A stretch of DNA of 64,000 nucleotides, from positions 1 to 64,000 of the forward strand of contig JANMGQ010000134.1 in the NCBI GenBank assembly GCA_031374735.1. The letters are read 5' to 3'. Position numbers and translations under genes: made by a program. How positions within the stretch are numbered: the first letter of the stretch is position 1; every line of letters begins with the position of its first letter. Below, piece after piece: positions 17,033 to 24,489 of the stretch. The stretch comes from JABFRJ01 sp031374735 (lineage in GTDB: Bacteria > Pseudomonadota > Alphaproteobacteria > Rhizobiales > Hyphomicrobiaceae). The notes beneath the pieces were generated by a model. It did no database searches. It was not told where the DNA came from and saw nothing but the letters and a program-made list of their open reading frames with translations.

Positions 17033-17260
17033 ATGATCGATCCAACTCCAAATCCCCCCCAGCCACAACCTGTGCCGAGCCCGCCGAGACCCGCAGACGT
17101 GCCGTTTCCGCCACCGGGTGATCCGGTCGACCCCACGCCACCTCAACCGATTCTACCCCCAGGACCACAGCCGCCTCCGCAGCCGATGGGTGCCATTTGG
17201 ACTGTCAACAGCGCCGGCATCGTTTTCGCCGGTCAGCCCACGCACGCAGCCACATGCTGA
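17033..17260 (+). CDS. Small proline-rich protein
   Basis: A 75-residue protein with about 40% proline in its first 50 residues, ending GAIWTVNSAGIVFAGQP. AAAGGAGAGG lies nine bases before the ATG at 17033; an upstream ATG at 16988 lacks a ribosome site. It follows the disordered protein by 78 bases and probably shares its EcfG-driven transcript. A cell-surface or wall-associated role is only a guess. Confidence 0.65.
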   Translation: MIDPTPNPPQPQPVPSPPRPADVPFPPPGDPVDPTPPQPILPPGPQPPPQPMGAIWTVNSAGIVFAGQPTHAATC

Positions 17261-17271
17261 TGCCCAGCCTT

Positions 17272-17637
17272 TCACGTTGGCTGCTTCGCCATGTGCGCCG
17301 CCAACACCTTAATGACATGCTCGGCTGCGGCGGGTTTGATGATCGCGGGAGCCGACGGCCAGTCGTCCGGACCTGTCATGTGGGCTTGCCCGGAGTGATA
17401 CACAAACGGAATGTTTCGGGCGAGCAGCGCGTCAGCAACGGGACGGGCCATCTGCTGCCGAAGCCGGAGATCCAATATGGCGCCGTCGAGCTGTGCGGTT
17501 TGCGCCATGCGAACAGCCTCCGTGAGTTCGCCTATAGGTCCGATGACGATCCCTTGCTGATCCTGGACAGCGGCTTCCAGGTCTAGCGCAATGATGGGCT
17601 CATCTTCGACCACCAGAATGTGCTTACCGGCGAGCAT
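17272..17637 (-). CDS. Single-domain response regulator (receiver only)
   Basis: A 121-residue CheY-like receiver. The acidic pocket is in ILVVEDEP (residues 7-14), the phosphoacceptor Asp in DGAILDLRL, and the conserved Lys in PAIIKPAA. There is no output domain. Single-domain receivers of this kind (LovR, SdrG) feed into the GSR phosphorelay of other alphaproteobacteria. It lies divergent from an HWE kinase, 201 bases away, so it may act as a phosphate sink or shuttle for that kinase. Confidence 0.88.
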   Translation of the reverse strand: MLAGKHILVVEDEPIIALDLEAAVQDQQGIVIGPIGELTEAVRMAQTAQLDGAILDLRLRQQMARPVADALLARNIPFVYHSGQAHMTGPDDWPSAPAIIKPAAAEHVIKVLAAHMAKQPT

Positions 17638-17838
17638 TGTAAGCCCTTTCGTTCAACCTCCCCGTTATCTGTCGCACCGTCTGCCGCGGAATTCAACACT
17701 CGGCTTTTTCTTGGACAATGCAATGGACGCGGTGCGAAGTGATCCATTTCCACCGTTCGTGGTGTAGAGTGAGCGATGCAGGGTGCAGCGCCCGCCCTGG
17801 AAATTCTGGACGGCAATGCGCAGGAGGGTACACCGCGA

Positions 17839-20244
17839 ATGACCCGTGCCTCCAGACCGCGCCCACTTGGACATTTCGTTGCATTGCTGCTCCTGACGTT
17901 GCTCCTGCCAATATTGATTTTGGGCGCGGTGGTTGTCACCCGCGTCGGCATACTTGATCGTGACCGCGCAGACCATCAAGCGCTGCAGGTCGCCATCAGC
18001 GTCTCGGCGGACATTGACCGGGAGATCGACGGCAACATCGAAAGTCTCCTCGCGCTCGCAACCTCTGCGGAATTGAGGAAGGGCAATCTCGGAGCATTCT
18101 ACCAGCAAGCGTCACAGGCGATGAGCCATCGCCAACTTCATGTACTGCTGAGGGGGCTTGACGGTCAGCAGATCCTCAACACGCGCGTGCCGTTTGGGAG
18201 CGTCATCCCGAAACAAGCACTCTCGTCATCAGACCAGCAACTCGTTGCATCCCGGCGGCCTGTCGTTTCCGACCTCGTGACCGGCGCCATCCTGCAAAGT
18301 TGGGTCATCGCCGTGAGCGTGCCGGTGATTCAAGACGACGAGTTGCGTTACATCCTGTCGATGTCGCTTGAACCAAAGCATTTCCAACGTATCCTTTTGA
18401 CATCGGTGCCTGCGGACGGCTGGATCGTGGCGTTGTCCGACAAGACGGGCCGGCTCATTGCACGCTCGCAAGAACATGACGCCTATGTCGGGCGAGAAAT
18501 GCACCCAGATGTCAGGGCCCGGAGCCGTGGCGAACAGGGTGTCCATCGGACACCGAACCTGGCTGGACCGGAGGTCGTGCGTGGGTACGTCTGGTCAAAG
18601 ACCTCTGGGTGGATTGCGGCCGCCTTTATTCCATCGTCGTTCGTTGACGGGCCTCTCGTGATGCTATGGCGCACGTTGGCTTGGATGACCATTGGTCTTC
18701 TCGCCATCACCGTGCCCCTGATGATGCTCCTGACCAGGCAACTGACCGGGCCTATCGCTGCTGCAGTCGGATCGGCACATGCGCTCGGCCGCGGCGAAAA
18801 AGTGACAACCGTTCCGTCGCAGATGCTGGAGGCGAATGCGCTTTCGGAAGCCTTGGAGCGCGCATCCATCGAGCTGCGCGAACGCGCAAGGGCACTCACC
18901 GAAACAGAGACACGTCATCGCAGCGTCTTCGAACAGTCGGCCGTTGGCTTCGAGCAAGTGGCGCTCGATGGGACATTGCTCGGTGTCAACGACTTGCTCT
19001 GTAAGCTGCTCGGGTACACGCGTGAGGAATGTCTCGCCAAGACGTTCAAGACGTTGACCCACCCCGACGATTGGGAGACGGAGGACAAGCTTGTCAGCTC
19101 GGTCCTGAATGGCGAGGCACCTCACTACGAGTTTGAAAAGCGGCTCATCCGCAAGTCCGGTGAACCGATCTGGGTGCGTGTAACCTCGGCGGCCGTGCGT
19201 GATCTAGATGGCAAAGTCCTGTATCGGACGTCGGTGATCGAGGATGTCACGGAGCGGCGCAAGGCACGCGAGGCGTTCGCGCAGCTGGCCGCTATCGTGC
19301 AGGCCTCCCCCGATGCCATGTTCAGCACCGACCTAGCCGGCGTCATCGAGACCTGGAATACCGGCGGCACCAGTTTGTTTGGCTACCCGAGCGAAGAGAT
19401 CGTCGGGCGATCGGTGATGGAGCTCGCGGCGCTCTCAAAGCCGAACGAGCTCGGCGCCAACCTGGATGCTATCCTGCGCGGCGAGGTGCTCAAGATGGAC
19501 GCGCAATGGCGGCACAAGAACGGGACGGTCATCGATGTCGCTGTGACCGCAGGCCCGATCCGGACCAAGTCCAAGATCACCTCCATCAGTTTGACTGTCG
19601 AAGACATTCGAGATCGCAAGCGCCGTGAAGCGCACATCTTCTTGCTCAACAGGGAATTGGCGCACCGCGTGAAGAACACGCTGGCCGTCATCCAGTCTAT
19701 CTCCAATCAGACCATGCAATCGACGCCCGATCCACAAGCGTTTCGCGTCGCATTTCAAGGCCGCCTGCGGGCATTGTCCGCAGCCAATGACCTCTTAATG
19801 CAGACCAGTTGGGACGGCGCCGTATTGACAGAGTTCATCGACAAGCAGTTGGCACCCCTGGTGCCGAGAGGCTCGGACCAGTTGACCAAAGATGGACCGC
19901 CGGTGATTATTCCCGCCGAGCTGACTGTCCATCTCGGCTTGGCGTTGCATGAACTCGGAACCAATGCGTTGAAGTACGGCGCATGGTCGACTCCCGCCGG
20001 GCGTGTCCGCTTGGCGTGGACGGTCGCCGATCCGGCCGGCGACGAGGAAATGCGCAAGCTGGTTCTCACCTGGACAGAACGGGGCGGGCCAACGGTCAAG
20101 CCGCCCAATCGCTCCGGGTTCGGAACGTCATTGATTGAAAAAGGCATACCGGATTCGCGCGTCGAACGGCAATTCCTGCCGGATGGCCTCGTGTGCAGAA
20201 TGAGTGTGGCGCTACCTCCCAACCGCCCGTTCATCCTTGGATGA
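17839..20244 (+). CDS. HWE-family sensor histidine kinase (candidate PhyR kinase) 1
   Basis: An 801-residue membrane kinase. TM1 lies near 13-36 and TM2 near 295-325, enclosing a periplasmic Cache-like sensor. Two PAS domains follow (the first with GYTREECLAKTFKTLTHPDD, the second with GYPSEEIVGRS), then an HWE kinase core with LAHRVKNTLAVIQS, LHELGTNALKYG and WTERGGP. HWE kinases phosphorylate PhyR-type or single-domain receivers in Rhizobiales. AGGAGGG ten bases before 17839 sets the start; the ATG at 17776 has none. Location 1.2 kb from phyR supports a GSR role. Confidence 0.9.
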   Translation: MTRASRPRPLGHFVALLLLTLLLPILILGAVVVTRVGILDRDRADHQALQVAISVSADIDREIDGNIESLLALATSAELRKGNLGAFYQQASQAMSHRQLHVLLRGLDGQQILNTRVPFGSVIPKQALSSSDQQLVASRRPVVSDLVTGAILQSWVIAVSVPVIQDDELRYILSMSLEPKHFQRILLTSVPADGWIVALSDKTGRLIARSQEHDAYVGREMHPDVRARSRGEQGVHRTPNLAGPEVVRGYVWSKTSGWIAAAFIPSSFVDGPLVMLWRTLAWMTIGLLAITVPLMMLLTRQLTGPIAAAVGSAHALGRGEKVTTVPSQMLEANALSEALERASIELRERARALTETETRHRSVFEQSAVGFEQVALDGTLLGVNDLLCKLLGYTREECLAKTFKTLTHPDDWETEDKLVSSVLNGEAPHYEFEKRLIRKSGEPIWVRVTSAAVRDLDGKVLYRTSVIEDVTERRKAREAFAQLAAIVQASPDAMFSTDLAGVIETWNTGGTSLFGYPSEEIVGRSVMELAALSKPNELGANLDAILRGEVLKMDAQWRHKNGTVIDVAVTAGPIRTKSKITSISLTVEDIRDRKRREAHIFLLNRELAHRVKNTLAVIQSISNQTMQSTPDPQAFRVAFQGRLRALSAANDLLMQTSWDGAVLTEFIDKQLAPLVPRGSDQLTKDGPPVIIPAELTVHLGLALHELGTNALKYGAWSTPAGRVRLAWTVADPAGDEEMRKLVLTWTERGGPTVKPPNRSGFGTSLIEKGIPDSRVERQFLPDGLVCRMSVALPPNRPFILG

Positions 20245-20283
20245 TAGCCTGGTTGTGAACCGATTGACGACCACAGCACGACT

Positions 20284-20308
20284 GGAACTGCAACAGATCC
20301 CACGCGTT
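20284..20308 (+). promoter_or_regulatory. EcfG promoter, GGAAC-N16-CGTT
   Basis: Exact match: GGAAC 20284-20288, CGTT 20305-20308, 58 bases before the start at 20367. Confidence 0.85.
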
Positions 20309-20366
20309 TGGTCATGACTGACGATGGCGCGTTCATACATCGCCATCAATGCCCAGGAGTACGCTT

Positions 20367-20594
20367 ATGGCGAAGGCATTCATCACGCGCATAACGGTCG
20401 GATTGGCGACCGCCGCCGCCATTGCATTGGCGCTGGTCAATCCGGCCCGAGCGTCTTCGACCGGTGCAACGGTCCTGTTGACGAGGCTCCATTATGAGCA
20501 GTCCAATGCTCCGCGGCACGTGCCCCGTCTCCCCTCTGATCGAACCGCCCACTGGCGCCCCGAAATTCCGCCTACGATTGCCATCGTCTTGTAG
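20367..20594 (+). CDS. Small exported protein of unknown function
   Basis: A 75-residue protein. The first 30 residues form a signal peptide or anchor (ITRITVGLATAAAIALALV, then PARAS). The short mature part is rich in Pro, Arg and His and matches nothing I know. AGGAG precedes the ATG at 20367. An exact EcfG promoter lies upstream and a strong terminator downstream, so this looks like a one-gene stress unit. Confidence 0.65.
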   Translation: MAKAFITRITVGLATAAAIALALVNPARASSTGATVLLTRLHYEQSNAPRHVPRLPSDRTAHWRPEIPPTIAIVL

Positions 20595-20622
20595 TCGTAG
20601 CCCGGAGTGCATCGACATGGAT

Positions 20623-20650
20623 CGGGCCAGTTCGCTTGCGAACTGGCCCG
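20623..20650 (+). terminator. Strong hairpin after 20594
   Basis: CGGGCCAGTTCGC and its perfect inverted copy (13-base arms, two central bases). CTCTGCGTTT follows. Confidence 0.6.
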
Positions 20651-20690
20651 CTCTGCGTTTGTCGAACACAGTCCGGCGCCGTTCTTGAAG

Positions 20691-20782
20691 CAAAAAGAAG
20701 CCCGCGACGCACCGGGGGGCGTGCATCGCGGGCGACCCAAGGTGCCAGCCGGGGGGAAGGTCTGGCGCTCCGTCGTGGGCAT
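20691..20782 (-). ncRNA. Predicted EcfG-dependent small RNA of about 90 nt
   Basis: The minus strand carries an EcfG-like promoter (20789-20813), a predicted start near 20782, and an intrinsic terminator. The terminator stem (20721-20733 with 20700-20712) has 13 pairs, one being a G-U pair that exists only on the minus strand, followed by UUCUUUUUG. The transcript has two C-rich unpaired stretches, CCUUCCCCCCGG and the loop GCCCCCCG. C-rich loops that bind ribosome sites are known from alphaproteobacterial RNAs such as Caulobacter GsrN, which is also sigma-T controlled. Homology to GsrN is not claimed. Confidence 0.6.
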
Positions 20783-20788
20783 GAAGGA

Positions 20789-20813
20789 AACTCTGATCTC
20801 CGTGCGACGTTCC
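20789..20813 (-). promoter_or_regulatory. EcfG-like promoter, GGAAC-N16-AGTT
   Basis: Minus strand: GGAAC 20813-20809, AGTT 20792-20789. Same AGTT variant as in front of nepR-ecfG and ku. No coding start with a ribosome site follows; it points at the predicted small RNA. Confidence 0.6.
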
Positions 20814-20870
20814 CTGTTGATGTAAGTATTTTTTGCTACCATCCCGCTGCGAAGTGGCCGCTCGGCGAAT

Positions 20871-20895
20871 GGAACCAGTCTGCAACACAAGCGTT
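20871..20895 (+). promoter_or_regulatory. EcfG promoter, GGAAC-N16-CGTT
   Basis: Exact match: GGAAC 20871-20875, CGTT 20892-20895, 31 bases before the DUF1328 start. Confidence 0.85.
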
Positions 20896-20926
20896 CCCTT
20901 CCATATCCAAACCTCGGAGGTTCGCC

Positions 20927-21100
20927 ATGGGCAGTCTACTTCACTACGCAGTTGTGTTCCTCGTTGTCGCATTGGTCGCCGCGCTCTTCGGCTTCGGCGG
21001 CGTGACAGGGACCGCCATAGAGGGCGCGCGCATCCTGATGTGGGGCGCCATCGTTCTCTTTGTCGTCTCACTGGTCGCGGGCTTCATACGACGCGTGTGA
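20927..21100 (+). CDS. DUF1328/YtjA-like small membrane protein
   Basis: A 57-residue protein with two membrane helices separated by GFGGVTGTAIEGAR, the hallmark of the DUF1328 (YtjA) family. CGGAGG six bases before the ATG sets the start. These proteins are widespread and often stress-induced, with no known activity. An exact EcfG promoter lies upstream and csbD follows 39 bases later, so the two form an operon. Confidence 0.88.
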   Translation: MGSLLHYAVVFLVVALVAALFGFGGVTGTAIEGARILMWGAIVLFVVSLVAGFIRRV

Positions 21101-21139
21101 GCGCCTCCACAGTCACTCAAACAATCGTGAAAGAGCGTC

Positions 21140-21337
21140 ATGAATTGGGATCGTATCGAAGGCAACCGGAAGCAGGTTTCCGGCAAAGTGAAGGAGAAAT
21201 GGGGGCAGCTGACGGACGACGACGTCGCCCAGATCAACGGCAAGCGCGAACAATTGGAAGGTAAGCTCCAAGAGCGCTACGGGCACGGCAAAGATCAAGT
21301 GAAGAAGGATGTCGACGATTTTCTCAGTCGGATGTGA
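21140..21337 (+). CDS. CsbD-family stress protein, copy 1
   Basis: A 65-residue hydrophilic, helical protein: NWDRIEGNRKQVSGKVKEKW then LTDDDVAQINGKREQLEGK. This is the CsbD (YjbJ) family, controlled by general stress sigma factors in several phyla and of unknown function. A paralogue with about 65% identity lies at 38151-38345. It shares the EcfG-driven transcript of the DUF1328 gene and is closed by a strong terminator. Confidence 0.92.
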   Translation: MNWDRIEGNRKQVSGKVKEKWGQLTDDDVAQINGKREQLEGKLQERYGHGKDQVKKDVDDFLSRM

Positions 21338-21364
21338 TCGGAGACGCCTGCCTCACCTGACGTC

Positions 21365-21395
21365 GGCTGATCGGAGAGCCCTGCTCCGATCAGCC
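21365..21395 (+). terminator. Intrinsic terminator after csbD
   Basis: GGCTGATCGGAG pairs perfectly with 21384-21395 around a 7-base loop, followed by AATTTTCG. It can also serve phyR from the other side. Confidence 0.75.
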
Positions 21396-21440
21396 AATTT
21401 TCGTGGTCACTGCTCATCAGGCTATGTCAAATGTCGACCG

Positions 21441-22247
21441 CTACAATAGGTTACGTTTCTTCGCCTTCATGTCAAAGAATAGTGCCTGGCTGATGACTGC
21501 CTTGACGGTCTCGTGCTGAAACGGCTTCGGAATTAAGAACGTTGGCTCAGGCCTCAGCCCCGTCAACACGTGTTCGGGGTATGCTGTGATGAAGATCACG
21601 GGAACATCCGCTTCGCTCAAGATATCATTCACCGCATCCAAGCCGGAACTCGCGTCGGCGAGTTGAACGTCCGCCAAAATCAGGCCGGGGCGTTTCAAGC
21701 GGAAAGCCGCAACCGCTTCCTTGCGCGTCCGGGCCACATGTTTGACTGTGTGTCCGATGCTGGTAACCACACTCTCCAGGTCCATTGCGATCAGCGGCTC
21801 GTCTTCGATGATGAGCACATCCGTTGCGACTTGTTCCGCAATCTCGCGGGATGCCGCGTCAAGGAACGTTTGCAGCTCCGACGGTGACACATCGAGAATT
21901 TCAGCCGCTTCCGTTGGCGTAAAGCCTTCCATTGCCACCAATAGGAACGCTTGGCGCGGCCGCGGCGTGAGCATGTCGAGACGGCGGTCGGCGGCGGCCT
22001 CCGCCCATCTCGGGTGGGCCGTTTCACTTTTGCCGTTGATCGGTATTGCGTTCCAGGATTTGAGAAAAATCCTATAAAGCGCGGCCTTGGTTTGCATATG
22101 GCTCGGAAAGCTTGTTGGATCGGCCACAATCGTCTCAAGCGTCGTCGCGACGTACATGTCGCCACTCTTCTGAGCCCCCGTAAGGCTGCGTGCAAAGCGA
22201 CGGAGATAGGGCAGATGAGGCAGGATTGATTTGGCGAGAGTCGTCAT
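21441..22247 (-). CDS. phyR: PhyR, general stress response regulator (sigma-mimic plus receiver)
   Basis: A 268-residue anti-anti-sigma factor. Residues 1-135 mimic an ECF sigma factor (LPYLRRFARSLTG; LTPRPRQAFLLVAMEGFTPTEAA), and residues 142-255 are a receiver with DVLIIEDEP, phosphoacceptor D193 in LILADVQLAD and K241 in FLIPKPF. When phosphorylated, PhyR binds NepR and frees EcfG. Start 22247 is preferred over 22277, which adds a short Cys-rich run. An exact EcfG promoter shows positive autoregulation. Gene order phyR / nepR-ecfG, divergent, is that of Bradyrhizobium-like genomes. Confidence 0.95.
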   Translation of the reverse strand: MTTLAKSILPHLPYLRRFARSLTGAQKSGDMYVATTLETIVADPTSFPSHMQTKAALYRIFLKSWNAIPINGKSETAHPRWAEAAADRRLDMLTPRPRQAFLLVAMEGFTPTEAAEILDVSPSELQTFLDAASREIAEQVATDVLIIEDEPLIAMDLESVVTSIGHTVKHVARTRKEAVAAFRLKRPGLILADVQLADASSGLDAVNDILSEADVPVIFITAYPEHVLTGLRPEPTFLIPKPFQHETVKAVISQALFFDMKAKKRNLL

Positions 22248-22326
22248 TGTGCAACACCCCTGTTGTCCGGCGGCCACCAGTTTCCTGGCACAGCAGACCT
22301 ACGTTGACGCCATTGAGCAAGTCGGG

Positions 22327-22351
22327 AACGTCGCAAGTGGCGAATGGTTCC
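22327..22351 (-). promoter_or_regulatory. EcfG promoter of phyR, GGAAC-N16-CGTT
   Basis: Exact minus-strand match: GGAAC 22351-22347, CGTT 22330-22327. Confidence 0.88.
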
Positions 22352-22361
22352 GTTCGATCAT

Positions 22362-22386
22362 GGAACTTTTCGCACGTTCCGGAGTT
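22362..22386 (+). promoter_or_regulatory. EcfG-like promoter of nepR-ecfG, GGAAC-N16-AGTT
   Basis: GGAAC 22362-22366, AGTT 22383-22386, 68 bases before nepR. The one-base -10 change may make autoregulation weaker than that of phyR. Confidence 0.65.
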
Positions 22387-22454
22387 TTGAGGGAATCAGC
22401 GCCTCAGAGTGCGGGTGCATAGAGTCTCTGAGCTGCTGCAAGAGGTGATACGAC

Positions 22455-22691
22455 ATGCACGCAAATGGAAAAGGTGACGGACCGGGTGCGCAACTTCCCC
22501 GGGACCCTGGGGAAGACACTAACTCCAATAGAGAGCGCGCGGGTGATCCTGTGATCACGCTCGACGAGGCAGCGCAACAAATGATCGGACAGCAATTGAA
22601 GGCTGTCTACGGTGAAATCGTCCAACAACCGGTCCCCGACCAATTTCTTAAGCTCCTCGACGAACTCGAGCGCAAGGAGCGGGGTCAGTGA
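22455..22691 (+). CDS. nepR: NepR, anti-sigma factor of EcfG
   Basis: A 78-residue protein. The disordered N-terminus (1-35) is followed by the NepR core IGQQLKAVYGEIVQQPVPDQ and FLKLLDELERKE, two helices that clamp EcfG or, after stress, phosphorylated PhyR. The stop overlaps the GTG start of ecfG (GTGA), so the two are coupled and made in fixed ratio. Length and core match NepR proteins of Rhizobiales. Confidence 0.92.
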   Translation: MHANGKGDGPGAQLPRDPGEDTNSNRERAGDPVITLDEAAQQMIGQQLKAVYGEIVQQPVPDQFLKLLDELERKERGQ

Positions 22692-23251
22692 CACAGAACT
22701 CTTCCATACCGCCAGCCAATGTTCGTGACGCATTGATCAGTGCGGTACCGAACCTTCGTGCTTTCGCGATTTCACTGTCCGGGGATTATCACTTCGCCGA
22801 TGACCTTGTTCAAGAAACGCTACTTAAGGCCTGGTCGCATCGCGACAAGTTCGAACCCGGCACCAACTTCAGAGCCTGGTTGTTCACGATCCTGCGCAAC
22901 ACCTACTTTTCCGACTTCCGGAAGCGGCGACGTGAAGTCCAGGATGTCGATGGTGAGAAAGCCGCGCTCCTGTCAACGCCGCCGGAACAGCACGGCCATC
23001 TCGATCTGGCCGATTTCAGGGAGGCCATGAAACAGCTGTCGTCCGACCAACGCGAAGCTCTGCTGCTTGTCGGTGCAGAGGGTTTTTCGTACGAGGAGGC
23101 CGCCGAAATCGCGGGCTGCGCTGTTGGAACCGTTAAGAGTCGCGTCAACCGGGCGCGCGTCCGACTGGCCGAGATCATGTCGGTGACCTCGCTCAGCGAT
23201 CTCGGCCCGGAGACTGTGTCGCGGACGGTGGTGGCAAAATCGGCGGGCTGA
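22688..23251 (+). CDS. ecfG: EcfG, general stress ECF sigma factor
   Basis: A 187-residue ECF15-group sigma factor. Region 2 has FADDLVQETLLKAWSHRDKF and FRAWLFTILRNTYFSDFRKR; region 4 has SSDQREALLLVGAEGFSYEE and GTVKSRVNRARVRL. It starts with GTG overlapping the nepR stop. It directs RNA polymerase to GGAAC-N16/17-CGTT promoters, which occur many times in this window. The linker and C-terminal tail are of normal length for the group. Confidence 0.95.
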   Translation: MTQNSSIPPANVRDALISAVPNLRAFAISLSGDYHFADDLVQETLLKAWSHRDKFEPGTNFRAWLFTILRNTYFSDFRKRRREVQDVDGEKAALLSTPPEQHGHLDLADFREAMKQLSSDQREALLLVGAEGFSYEEAAEIAGCAVGTVKSRVNRARVRLAEIMSVTSLSDLGPETVSRTVVAKSAG

Positions 23252-23258
23252 CGTCATT

Positions 23259-23284
23259 GGAACTACGACCACTGCCGGGGCGTT
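23259..23284 (+). promoter_or_regulatory. EcfG promoter, GGAAC-N17-CGTT
   Basis: Exact match just past the ecfG stop: GGAAC 23259-23263, CGTT 23281-23284. It could drive the small membrane protein and the Crp-like regulator at 23623. Confidence 0.7.
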
Positions 23285-23377
23285 CCATGAGCTTAGCTGA
23301 CGCCTGGTGGATCATGGTGCATCACCAAAATTCTTCTAAATTCGAGCTACGCGCTTGCGTCAGGCGTTGAACTTGCA

Positions 23378-23599
23378 TTGCTGGCCGCCTCGACCGGCGT
23401 TTTCATCGTGACCGAGGTGTTGTTTGCTCTCGGCTGCGCATTGTTTGGCACCGATTGCCGTACAGCCCAATTGGCGTTCGCCGTGTCAATTCCCGTTACG
23501 TTTTTGACAGTCACCGCCGCGCGCGCCCGCGTGAGGCGACATCTGCTGCCGAGCGAAGTGGATCGATTGTTTCGCAACTTCGGAATGACACCCTGGTAA
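23378..23599 (+). CDS. Possible small membrane protein
   Basis: An open frame of 73 residues from TTG, with two hydrophobic helices (TGVFIVTEVLFALGCALFG and LAFAVSIPVTFLTVTAA) and a basic tail. No ATG or good ribosome site exists in frame, so the start is uncertain or the gene is decayed. A 27-residue frame from ATG 23287 ends nearby in another frame, so a frameshifted two-part gene is possible. It lies between an EcfG promoter and a Crp-like gene. Confidence 0.4.
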   Translation: MLAASTGVFIVTEVLFALGCALFGTDCRTAQLAFAVSIPVTFLTVTAARARVRRHLLPSEVDRLFRNFGMTPW

Positions 23600-23622
23600 T
23601 CAGGCGGAAAGTTGACCCGAGC

Positions 23623-24318
23623 ATGATAGCGCCGCGAAACAAGCTTCTGACCGCATTGCAAGCGCAAGACGCCGACAAACTGACAGCGGTGGTCGAGCGG
23701 GGAAGCGCGCAACGCGGAACCGTTCTGGCCGAGCCCGGTGAAGACCTGTCGCATGTTCACTTCCCTGATGACTGCGTGTTATCGTTGCTATCGGTACTCG
23801 CAGATGGGACGCACGTTGAGACGGCCACGATCGGTCATGAAGGCGCGTTTGGAGCCTTGGCAAGTTTTGGTCGTCCAATTTCTTCAACGCGCTGTATGGT
23901 CCAGGTCGAGGGGCAATTTTCGCGCGTCCCGCTGCAGTGGCTGAGACTGGCACTTCAGCAAAATGCGACATTGCAGGAGGTCTTCGCTCGTTACGTTCAA
24001 GCGACCGTCTTTCAGATCCAGCAGTCCGCGGCCTGCAACGCAAGCCACGCGGTTGAAAAGCGCTTGGCGCGCTGGCTTTTGGAGATGAGCGATCGCGGAG
24101 ATACCTCTCGTTTGGCACTTACTCACGAGTTCCTGGCGGGAATGCTCGGCGCAAACCGCGCCACTATTTCGGTCGCAGCGGCAGCTTTGCAGGACGCTGG
24201 CTGCATCTCCTATCGGCGCGGCTGTGTCGCGATTCTGGACCGCGCACGTTTACAGTCCGCCTGTTGCGAGTGCTACGCGTCGGTTCGAGAGCATGAGGCA
24301 ATTTTGGACGCGCGGTGA
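23623..24318 (+). CDS. Crp/Fnr-family transcriptional regulator 1
   Basis: A 231-residue regulator with a cyclic-nucleotide-binding-like beta-roll (RGTVLAEPGEDLSHVHFPDD; FGALASFGRP) and a C-terminal winged helix (THEFLAGMLGANRATISVAA). Ligand-binding Arg/Glu of true Crp are not conserved and no Fnr cysteine cluster is seen, although CCEC occurs near the end. ATG at 23623 is the first with the family N-terminus. Many GSR loci of Rhizobiales carry such a regulator. Confidence 0.85.
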   Translation: MIAPRNKLLTALQAQDADKLTAVVERGSAQRGTVLAEPGEDLSHVHFPDDCVLSLLSVLADGTHVETATIGHEGAFGALASFGRPISSTRCMVQVEGQFSRVPLQWLRLALQQNATLQEVFARYVQATVFQIQQSAACNASHAVEKRLARWLLEMSDRGDTSRLALTHEFLAGMLGANRATISVAAAALQDAGCISYRRGCVAILDRARLQSACCECYASVREHEAILDAR

Positions 24319-24375
24319 AGTTTCAGTCGCTCACGCGACAGACACATCGGCTAGATCAATGCATGTTAATCATGT

Positions 24376-24472
24376 TGAAGGCACCGAGCCCGGGGGACAC
24401 CGGGTACCGGCAACGCCCGGCGGCCCCGCAGTGGCTGAGACGGTCGACTTGGTGCTGTGCTCGGTGCCTTCA
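24376..24472. repeat. Long inverted repeat between convergent genes
   Basis: TGAAGGCACCGAGC (24376-24389) and its perfect inverse (24459-24472) enclose 69 GC-rich bases with further CCGGG self-pairing. It lies between the ends of the Crp-like and GH130 genes, so it may be a two-way terminator or a structured RNA. Confidence 0.55.
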
Positions 24473-24489
24473 GCGATATAGAACACCGT

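Noticed and set aside
20346..21071. Long minus-strand frame of 241 codons
   Set aside because: It runs straight through an intrinsic terminator and is antisense to three supported genes; composition is Arg-rich and not protein-like.
22325..22354. Plus-strand GGAAC and CGTT overlapping the phyR promoter
   Set aside because: The spacing is 21 bases; the pair arises from the reverse promoter on the other strand.
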